Positions 48,401-56,500 of a stretch of 64,000 bases of DNA are shown here, piece after piece. The DNA is from Nitrospirales bacterium. GTDB taxonomy: Bacteria > Nitrospirota > Nitrospiria > Nitrospirales > UBA8639. Position 1 is the first letter of the stretch; each line of letters begins with the position of its first letter. The stretch spans positions 1-64,000 of the forward strand of contig JAJDBS010000169.1 in NCBI GenBank assembly GCA_029261235.1, in the 5' to 3' direction. The notes under the pieces were generated by a model. It saw only the letters and a program-made list of their open reading frames with translations. It had not been told where the DNA came from and made no database searches. A program made the position numbers and the translations under genes.

Positions 48401-49256
48401 GGAAGGGACTGAGGTCTTGCGAATTATTGCCAATGGGGCCCTGCGCTCTAGCTTGGCATCGCCTGGTCAGTTCGCTGCCAATGTTTTGGGAATTGTCGAA
48501 CCTGCACACGTTCGTTCACTGAGGACCGATGTCGCAGTTCAGGATATTCAAAGCACAGGGGCTGCCGTTCCCTTTGCTGGCCTTTTGATGACACTGTACA
48601 AGGATCAAGCTCTATCTGGGGATGATGCAACCGGTGATATTATCGTTGGTAGTGGCATTGGGTCCAACGGAACTGACCTTGTTGGGTTGTTTTTTGCTGG
48701 ACGTTGCGCGGATGCCGATTGCGAAGAATTCACTTTGTTATTTGTTGATGACACGAGCGTTGGGACCGTTCAATTGAGTGACGTGCATGCAGCGTCTGTG
48801 GCGTGGGATGGTAACACTGTCTTATTTAGGTTTGATGGCCAAACCTTCCCAGTAGTTGCCCAAGATATTGCACCGGTCGTTGATTCGCCTTCGACTGCTT
48901 TTGCGGGGGTTGGGACTTTGGTCTTAGGAGCAGCGAGTGAGGAAGACGGGGCTCATATTGATGCGATCTTCGATAATGTGTTTATCCCAGGGGCTCATGA
49001 AGTTTCCCTGCGAGGGCTAGTCTTTGAACGTGGCACGAATAACCCGATTGAAGGAGCGCAGGTCGGGACGTCGTTGGACGGGGAGACGGCACTTACGAAT
49101 GCATTAGGCCGATTTTTCTTGCAGACCACGACTCCCGCACTTTTTGATTTTTCGGAGTTTTCTGTGAGTGTTGCGGCTCCTGGCTGCGATCCTTTTAACG
49201 CTACTGATTTTTTTGAGAGCAAAGGAAATGTGTTTGCTGATTTAGTGTGTCCGTAA
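42489..49256 (+). CDS. Giant exported protein: discoidin-like, TSP3, FG-GAP and LamG-like domains
   Basis: About 2,255 residues. In order: signal peptide (ISLCFGILLSLSIAGVPAVA); a beta region with a Big_2-like domain; a discoidin/F5-8C-like domain around 235-375 (ASGADPRQAVDGNLQTSW); TSP3 Ca-binding repeats (DTDGDGLEDG type) at 378-528; a carboxypeptidase-regulatory-like domain; a long FG-GAP/VCBS propeller-like region about 651-1,395 (DLNGDGxxD and LGNGDGTF units); a second TSP3 array 1,395-1,738; two paralogous approximately 210-residue lectin-like beta domains (DDFEDELINADKWE and VDQFTSDSLDTNKWE); and a final CarboxypepD_reg-like domain. No dockerin is seen. It is probably a Ca-dependent adhesin or matrix protein. 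GTG 42462 is an alternative start. Confidence 0.8.
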   Translation: MRLFKGSHISLWYLSKRISLCFGILLSLSIAGVPAVAKVVSLDENCTASVLNRTVQVSPNATFTIGNVPIPPSVFRVQVICNNESGGVVKGQSNFVQGIPGGEVLIEEVSFDEQKNLLPISLLITSPADAITPSTNGLQLITTGSLPNASQVNLTLATTGTSYRSSNSSIATVSADGLVNAVASGAVIISAINEGAVAGKRLEVRLSQDSDGDGLPDDFERANVLNPVGVNEARRPSTVVSASSFASGADPRQAVDGNLQTSWRTQGGDAANLGGAPFIELTFPFLGTVVAEIRLFGNRELADGFDFFSGIFQAFDAAGAELYNSGEVVLPAPDRDVILPVDLRGVKRIRFTGTDDEGRAPGVAEFQVFSRLETFGLDPDDPTDALDDYDGDGITNLEEFSLGTSIFLPDTDGDGLEDGPDKSVNPLVPDTDGDGLLDGEEVNELNSDPNSPRTDPLDPDTDDDGLFDGLEVQLGLSPLRVDTDGDGTADPDEDHDNDGLSNVDEVTLFTDPELVDTDGDRAPDGQEALLGCNPLVPKTTIVRGTVVDGSGAPVSGARIQVIERVGEFTFSNASGEFVLPNVPACPQVGSVVGRIFKDNVLLRGKTPEGSLIANGETNIDDLVLRPFSGSMLPLNRYNIGGESVIRSNVFEKARLLTRDLDGDGIVDVITSNPLSLDISVLMGKNDGTFEVATNFGNLSGEPSSLAIGDLNEDGAEDVVVGHEVGGGNFSIYWGDGVGQFSLPTAVRIPDLPVTPLVAIHDLNGDNHLDLILSTKFGSDRAKVFIVLGNGTGNFSFFESLLVNDLSDIPIALKFADISEDGRMDLLVLSQSASLGQSGKAQLFINQGGGDFSQSQVLITEVNPVDAAFADFTQDHKLDLVVANGNSSNVSVFMNNGDGTFGAVQQFPVGTPRNTGVCCQEPTIPASVAVADLNKDSFADIVTANAGDGDDISVLLGNGNGFFRTARDFTVAKNLSSIAIVDLNGDSVLDVVATDEVFMRRGAVTALFGQGREEELFSVPVEVQTGGFPTRPIVLDLNGDGWPDIINPNSSNGDNDISVILGNGNGTFRSRMNFFVQPRRFNGSRPPGGPDLVIAGDIDNNEVLDLVTRNRPQGLGAGVSLFLGNGNGRFDPAIGILGAGDTLIDLPDLNGDGNLDLVTWQLTASRVDTHLGNGDGTFRMAIAAQSGVSLSSNPDSIRVVDLNDDPFLDLVQVIFDFSNPEPSSSLLLSLGNGDGTFRTHQQVDFDKVVEIIEIQDLNGDGGLDIVVKGFKQDTISVLFGEGNTSFTDPKHFFAGGEVRSATAMDVSGDGIIDLVVQGFNLKESTHPRTRFKAGGFISILLGKGGEDFGLPQNFSGAGFNPSTLADLNLDGTADLIVPNANSNHLSIYFSLLNSSIFSDDDQDGLPDQYETAQSLDPTDRNDAGIDADGDGLSNIQEFQLRSSPFQFDSDQDGLSDGDEASRGTKILRADSDLDGLDDGREVSSVGTNPLKADTDGDGLEDGREITLGLDPLDPTDAGNDPDGDGLSTDDESARGTDPFRADTDGDGILDGREVTLGLNPLDPTDADADPDGDGLSTKEEVDLGTDPFNADTDGDGLMDGEEVTLGLNPLDPDDVAADPDGDGLSTDDELTRGTDPLKADTDGDGLPDGLEVQFGLNPLDSSDGNTDVDSDGLGSADELALGTDPLRADTDIDGLKDGDEVKIHSTDPLQSDTDSGGRKDGEEVLFHNTDPLEPSDDLAQDDPRADLYDDFEDELINADKWENYALIRRVRDGVLEVGLRAVAEEDDNLVTLAQPQVITTISANMTVTDAKHDGGTPFAGLVGTFYKDTTDGEGAAGDIFAGSGVRHNGTKLVSTYFIGRCDDADCDESTFLLANETTIDPVALGDTNFVSLGWDGNLFTFGFAGETVVVDPQDVAPVVAAPSNPLNALGILVIGVDGGDDAASLFVEFDDFAIDGTVVDQFTSDSLDTNKWEGTEVLRIIANGALRSSLASPGQFAANVLGIVEPAHVRSLRTDVAVQDIQSTGAAVPFAGLLMTLYKDQALSGDDATGDIIVGSGIGSNGTDLVGLFFAGRCADADCEEFTLLFVDDTSVGTVQLSDVHAASVAWDGNTVLFRFDGQTFPVVAQDIAPVVDSPSTAFAGVGTLVLGAASEEDGAHIDAIFDNVFIPGAHEVSLRGLVFERGTNNPIEGAQVGTSLDGETALTNALGRFFLQTTTPALFDFSEFSVSVAAPGCDPFNATDFFESKGNVFADLVCP

Positions 49257-49280
49257 TTGGAAGGAATAACTATCAAGCCT

Positions 49281-50075
49281 ATGCGATCATATCTTTCGAT
49301 GTTTGTCGTATGTGTTTTCGTCTCGGCCTGGAGTCAACCTGTTACCTTTGCGGAACTTCCACGAACTGAGTCCACCAATCAAGCTATTCTTGATCACCTT
49401 GATGCATTGCATGAAGAAGTGAAGGCTTTACGAGGTGAGGTCGGCCAATTGCGACAAGCCGTCAAGGAAATTCATCGGTCTACCATTACCGTTCCATCTG
49501 CTCCTTCTTCTCCTCAAAACTCTGAGCCCATCGATGTAGCCTTGGGCGATGGGCCTTCGTTGGGAAATGCCAACGCTACCGTTGGCATTGTGGAGTTTAC
49601 GGATTATGAATGCCCGTTTTGCCAACGATTTCATACTCAGTCTTTTGGCAAAATCAAGGAGACGTATCTTGACTCAGGAAAGGTTCGATATTTTCTAAGA
49701 AATTTCCCATTGGGTTTCCACGCTCAGGCTAAACCGGCTGCTCTGGCAGCGTATTGTACGGGTGAACAGGGGCAGTATTGGGAGATGTCGCATGAACTGT
49801 TTATGAACCAACGAAAGTTGGGTGTTGAATTGTATAATGACCTGGCCGATACCTTAGGAGTACACGAAACTGAATTTCACGCTTGTTTGGAAAATCCTGG
49901 AAACCTCCAGAGAATCGAAGCCGACCTCACGTATGGCAAAAGTATTGGGGTTCGTGGCACACCTAAATTTTTTATCGGCCGCATCCAGGATGGAAAACTT
50001 GTGAGTACCAAACAGATTTCTGGTGCCCAACCCTTTGCCGCCTTCCAACGAGTTTTGGATTCTTTACTTCAATAA
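49281..50075 (+). CDS. DsbA-like periplasmic thiol-disulfide oxidoreductase
   Basis: 264 residues from ATG 49281; the track start at TTG 49257 is 8 residues upstream. A signal peptide (SYLSMFVVCVFVSAWSQPVTFA) is followed by a coiled-coil-like segment with LHEEVKALRGEVGQLRQAV, a Pro/Ser linker and a DsbA/DsbG-type thioredoxin domain. The active site is ECPFCQRF (CPFC) and the cis-Pro loop is VRGTPKFF. It probably introduces or isomerises disulfides in exported proteins. It begins 24 bp after the large exported protein, and the Cys pairs of the dockerin/MopE giants are likely substrates, which is inference. Confidence 0.88.
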   Translation: MRSYLSMFVVCVFVSAWSQPVTFAELPRTESTNQAILDHLDALHEEVKALRGEVGQLRQAVKEIHRSTITVPSAPSSPQNSEPIDVALGDGPSLGNANATVGIVEFTDYECPFCQRFHTQSFGKIKETYLDSGKVRYFLRNFPLGFHAQAKPAALAAYCTGEQGQYWEMSHELFMNQRKLGVELYNDLADTLGVHETEFHACLENPGNLQRIEADLTYGKSIGVRGTPKFFIGRIQDGKLVSTKQISGAQPFAAFQRVLDSLLQ

Positions 50076-50531
50076 CCCTCGCTCCATTCCTTTTCCTTCT
50101 GTATCTATTCAGGAAAATGGATTTCCTGCTCCCTGTGTGGTTTTTCATTTTCCCTCAGAAATTTTGTCCGCACCTACATATATGGTGTTGTTCATTCCAC
50201 GATTGAGGTTCCTTTGTGGCAAATGACGTGGTTGTTTCCTTTGAAATAACATTGATTGACATTATTCACCATTTTTAAGACACTTGGTCTCGTTCGTTTG
50301 ACACTACCCGGGAAGGTGGTCCTTTTCTGTCAAGCGAACTCTACATCAAGAAGGAAAGAGGAATACGGGTATCCTGGTTGCTTTTTTCAATTAAAGCCGC
50401 CATGTATGAAGGCTCATAGGTTGTGAGAAATTCTCTCTAACTATGATGTTCGATATCCTCAGTATCGGCAGTTCAGAAAACGTGTAATGCAATGATGATG
50501 AAAAGATCATAGAGAAAGGAACAGACGAAAT
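50076..50531 (+). other. Leader region of the third dockerin gene
   Basis: A 456-bp stretch between the DsbA-like gene and the giant RHS/CBM gene. It contains copy B of the conserved element. No ORF above background is seen. Confidence 0.5.
50256..50323 (+). promoter_or_regulatory. Conserved upstream element, copy B
   Basis: Matches copy A: TTGACATTATTCAC, an AT-rich stretch ending GACA, and GGGAAGGTGGTCCT 54 bp after the start of the first block. It lies about 210-275 bp upstream of the dockerin gene ATG, the same distance range as copy A. Confidence 0.55.
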
Positions 50532-53500
50532 ATGAATTATAGCTTGAGCGGCATGTTCCTTCGATACATTTTTGCTCTAATGATTCTGATCATTGGATTC
50601 GTTACGGGCAGTCAAACAGTTTTTGCCAGCCATGATCTTGACCTGAATGACGATGGCATCGTCAATATTCTGGATATTTCGCTGGCAGGGAGTTGTTTCG
50701 GGCAAGACCCGACCGCCAATGCCCAATGTCAGGTGGCAGACATCAATCACGATAATGTCATTGATTTGGCTGATATCAACATCCTGTCCGGGAGTTTCGG
50801 GCGAACCTTCCCGACCGATCCCACTGACCCTAATGATGTCGACGACGATGGTGATAACTTCACAGAGAACCAGGGTGATTGTAACGACGGCAATGCCAAC
50901 ATTAATCCCGGGGCCACGGATATTCCGGGTAATGGGATCGATGAGGATTGTAACGGCACCGACGCGGAGCCGGATCCCAACGACGTAGACAATGACGAAG
51001 ACGGGTTCACCGAAAACCAAGGAGATTGTGATGATTCGAATGCAGGGCTCAACCCTGCGGCCACTGATATTCCAGGGAATGGAGTCGATGAAGATTGTAG
51101 TGGCGGAGATGCAGAGCTCGATCCTAACGATGTCGACAATGATGGAGATGGATTCACAGAGAACCAGGGTGATTGTAACGACGGCAATGCAACGATTAAT
51201 CCAGGGGCCACGGATATCCCTGGTAATGGTATTGACGAAAACTGTGCTGGACAGGATACGCCCTTAGACCCGAGCGATATTGACAATGACGGCGATGGGT
51301 TCACAGAAAATCAAGGTGACTGCGACGATACGAATCCGAATATCTTCCCCGGTGTGGCAGATCTTCCGGGTAATGGTATCGATGAAGATTGTGATGGACA
51401 GGATGCATCACCACCACCTGATTTGAAAGTATCTTCGAGTGTGTTCTCCGACTCCGACAATTCTTACTCGACAGGAAATGTCATCAGGATTGATATTGAA
51501 CAGCCGGAGGAAGGTCCACAGTTTGACAGTGGAACAATCCGGATTACCTCGGAATCGCAAGCTTATGATTCTGGTGAACAGCCGCTTTTATTTGGGTCTA
51601 TCTTTTTTCTGTGGGATACCACCGGGCTCCCCCCGGCTGATGATTATCAGACGACCGTATCCTTGACAAATATTACGGGTGAAACGACTACAAAAGATGG
51701 AGCTATTAAGCTTAAGTTAGAGCCCAACCCGCCAGTGATCAATAAACTTGTTAGTGATTTGGATGTCAATTTCCCTGCGGTGGGATTGCCAGTTCGAGTC
51801 GTTAGAACTTACTTGTTGGATTCAACCTTTGATGGTCCTATGGGATATGGATGGACCCATTCTTATGGCATGCGGATTGTGGAGTCGCTTGGAAGTATCC
51901 GCAAAACACTCACCAATCCTCCTAACGAAGGATCGATCCAGGTTTTTAACGCGGATGGAACTGCATCTTTCTTTACAGCAAATGGTGACGGAACCTTTCA
52001 AGCTCCGAAAGGAGACTTTCGAACATTAACGAAAAAAGCAGATGATTCGTATCTGCTCAAAGAAAAATATGGCAAGCAATTTCATTTTGATGCATTAGGA
52101 AAGTTGTTGGGAATTGAAGATTCAAACGGAAATGTTCTTACATTTAGCTACAACCCTATAGAACGGTTAGACAAGATTACAGATGCCTCAGGCCAAGTGA
52201 CGATATTTGCATATAATGCTGACAATCGAATTTCCTCGATCACGGAACCATCGGGAAGATCAGTTACTTATGGGTACGACACAGAAGGAAACCTTATATC
52301 AGTAAGGGACTTTAGTGGTGCCATCACGACCTATGTTTACGACAGCACTCACAATATAACCACCCTTACCGATCCATCTGGCCGGCGACAATTCTTCATC
52401 ATAAATGGTGATGATCGCTTAGAGAGTTTTTTTTCTGAGGGAGGTGTGAACAAAACGACTTTCCAATACTTCTTACCCTCACCAAACCAAATGACAATGA
52501 TTGATGCATTGGAAAACAAAACTATTCTGACTTATGACAGTAATGGGTTGATTACAAAAAGAACCGATTCTTTAGGAAACTCCACAACAACATCTTTCGA
52601 TGCCGATTTCAATGTGATAAGTGCGACCGATGCCAATGGAGCCCAAGACACATTTACTTATGACTCGAAAGGAAATCTTTTATCTGTAAAAGATCCGCAG
52701 GGGAAAACCGTAATCTTTACATATGAACCTACATTTAATCAGCTTTCAAGCTACAGAAATGATAACGGAAATCCAACAACTTTTACTCATGATGCGAACG
52801 GTAACCTCACTAGCATCAACCGCGCTAACGGTGCCGTAGAAAGATTGACCTATAATTCTATTGGTACAATAACTAGTATTTCTGATGGAAATAACAATAC
52901 AACCCTCTTTACTTCTAACGCACAGGGTAATGTGACAATGATAACCTATCCGGATGGTTCTACTGAATTTTTTTCGTACGATCCAATGGGGAATCTCATT
53001 AGCAAAGCAAGCAGACGGAACCAAACCATCAATTATTCATATGATCTGATGGGAAGGTTATTAATGAAAATATTTCCGGATAATTCTTCTCACACCTTTT
53101 CTTACGATGCTGCAGGGAGGGTTAAGAGTGCATCAGCCGCTAACGGAACAATTGGTTTCGTCCATGATTCTGTTGGGAGGCTTGCGCAAGTCCTTTATCC
53201 TAGTGGAGAAACCGTATCACACGGATATGACAGTAATAGTAACCGCTCTCGGTTAGTCTACCCTGATGGAACCGTGGTTGATTATAGTTTTGATGCTCTG
53301 AATCGCATGAAACAGATAAGCAAGGCTGGCCAAATCAAAGCTAAATACATGTATGATCCCAGTGGCAGAATTGTCCAACGAGATTTGGAGAATGGGATCT
53401 TTACTACTTACAGCTATGATGTTTCCAATCAGTTATCGAACCTTACAAATCGCAATTCAACATCTCAGATTATATCTAGTTTTTCCCATACCTATGGTAT

Positions 53501-56500
53501 TCAAGGTAACAGACAAACTAGAACTACTCCTCAAGGGACTACTCAATATGTTTATGATTCCGCTAGTCAATTAACGGGCGTGGTATTTCCCAATACTTCA
53601 ACAACTACTTACAACTTGGATCCGGCTGGGAACAGAACTTCGGTAGTTGTAGGTGGCAATTCAACTGCTTACATCGTTAACAATTTAAATCAGTATACTA
53701 CTGTAGGAACGGATTCCTACACCTATGATTTAAATGGCAATAGGGAAAGTAAAACTACTCCAAAAGGCACAACCTTTTATAAGTATGATTTTGAAAATCA
53801 GCTCATTCAGGTAAATACACCTACCGAAGCCGTTTCATTTACCTATGACCCGCTTGGCCGGAGAATTTCAAAGACAACGACTAGCGGGATAACAAATTAT
53901 TTTTATGATGGTCTTCAAGTTATCATGGAAAAAAATATTGCTGGTGCGGTGCAAGCCAAGTTTTTTCACGGGCAACGAATTGATGAATTACTCATAATGC
54001 AGAGGGGTGGCGTAGATTACTTCTATAACCATGATTCCTTGGGAGGTGTCAGTAACATTACAAATCTTTCAGAAAATGTCATTGAGTCGTTTACTTATGA
54101 CTCGTACGGAGTCCCAGACAATGTAAGTCTATTAGGAAATTCGAACCTCTTTACAGGAAGAGAATATGATTCAGAAATTGACTTATATTATTACAGGGCA
54201 AGGTACTATGACCCGACTATAGGGGGATTTTTAAGTGCGGATCCTATTAGCTATTTAGGCGGGTTAAATTTATATACCTACGTCTTTAATAATCCAACTA
54301 ACTACGTAGATCCGTATGGTAATTTTGCCATAATATGGCCAGTTATTATTACTGCTGACGCAGCTATAAAATGGGGCTTGATTGGGACTGCTGCTTATTT
54401 AGCTTGGAAGGGAGATGTAGTACGAAACGGATTGCGAGTAGCGGCTGCAAAAGTTAAGGTGCCGAGGATAAGTACGTGGGACCCAGAGAACCCATCCAAA
54501 GGACCACCGCCGAAATTTCCAAAAAAATGGGGAAAAAAACTTTTGCCTTGGGTGCTGGGGGCGTTAACATTTACAAAGCTAGGACAAGCCTTAAACCCTC
54601 AAATAATAAATCCAGAAACTGGTGAGCCATTAGAAGATCCAGGAAACACGCCTGGTAACCCAGATCCTCCAGATCCCCCAGATCCCCCAGATCCCGTGGA
54701 TTGTACCACTGAGCCGGAGAAATGTACCTGTTCAGAGGAAGATCCTCTTATGTGTCGGCCGATCGACTGTACCACTGAGCCGGAGAAATGTACCTGTTCA
54801 GAGGAAGATCCTCTTATGTGTTCTCCCGATCCGACTTTTGTTCAGGCTCCGCCTGCATTCGGTGTCCAAGACTACAGGGTTCGGCTTGGCAGGGTCCAGC
54901 ATGAAATATGGCAGAATCACCAAGCTGACGGGCTCTCGGCAAAGATACTTGTGCCCTATGAAGATGCGTTAGTTCGGGCGGACATCCCTATTTCTGGGTT
55001 CGCGTATGGTGCAGATTTCAAGGAGTACCGTGTTGAATTTGGGGAAGGGGAGAATCCGTCGGAATGGTTCATGCTCACTTCTTCCACGACATCCCAGACC
55101 GAAGAAACCAAAGTATCCGATCTTGATGATTCCTTGAATATTACAATTCAGGGCAATCTGGCGAACTGGGATACGGGATTGAGAAATTATGAGTATTTGC
55201 CGTCGTATCCCAAGGACCATCCCATTAATTATAAGGGGACTCACACCATACGGTTGGTGGTGACTGGTGAAGATGGAAACACGGTTGAAGATCGAGTGAC
55301 TGTTCATGTGGCCAATGTGATTCCCAATGCCTGGGGTGGCCGAGTGGTCAGTCCGGATGAGAAGGTCGTGTTGACTGTTCCGGAGCAAGCTCTGCGTGAT
55401 TCATTCCGCCTCATCTTAATTCAACCAGAGGCCGATTCAACGCTCTCTCTATCAGAGGGCCGAAGCCTCATTGGTAGCGTCTATGAGGCGCGTGAACCAG
55501 GCGAACGCTTTACAAAACCGGCTGTGCTTCGGATGGCCTTTACGGCCAAAGAGCTTGGCCAATCGCGACCGGATCAACTTGGGATTTATGGCTATGACGC
55601 AAAGAAAGGCGAATGGGAATATTTACCATCCTACCGGCAGCTCGATGATGACAATGCCGTCTTAGCCAATGTGCGACATCTGCATGCGCGGTATGCCCTC
55701 ATGGTGAGCTCTTTGTCTATGGAAGGGTCTACGCTTCAGCCTGCTGCAAAACCTGATGTTGCTGTTCACCATGTGAGTCTTGGCACATCCTCCGGTCATT
55801 ATTTGATACAGAACACTTTTGAGGATGGGTTGGCTGAATGGTCGAACCGTAGCAGTGATATGGGCGGGGAAATCTCCCTGGACGACCAGGTTACCTTTGA
55901 TGGGACGAAGGCCTTAAAGATTACCAATACCCACGAAGGCGGAAACTTTGCGGTGACGGTGCGAACTACTGCCTTTGATGCTCGGGAGTACCCGCTTGTT
56001 CAGTTTGACTATCGTATTCCACCCGATGTGAAGACCAACGTGTTTGTCAAAGTGAACGGGCGTTGGTATGAAGTCGGGTTTACGGATGATCCGAAGGATC
56101 TCGATGCTCAGCGGGTGAATATTGCCCATATCGGGGATATTGCCGAGGTGACGGCTGATGATACCTGGCATACCGCCACCTTTAATCTCTATGACATGCT
56201 TCGTACGAAAACACGGCATAGTCAGGTCGAAGAAATCATCATGGCCGACTGGGATGTGCCAGGCTATATGAAACTCCAATTTGGACACAATTTTGAAGGT
56301 GCCACTTATTACATTGATAATTTTAGTCTTAGCCGAGGTATCTCACCTGGGTTACAAATGCACAGTGACACCATATTGGTGGATGACTTTAACCAAAAGA
56401 AGAGCACGAATTCGTTTAATGCCCTGACGACGGTGTTTACCAGTGAGGAGAGTGACTCTGTGGAGCCTGACTTTAGTGTTGAAGATGCACAGGGTAAAGG

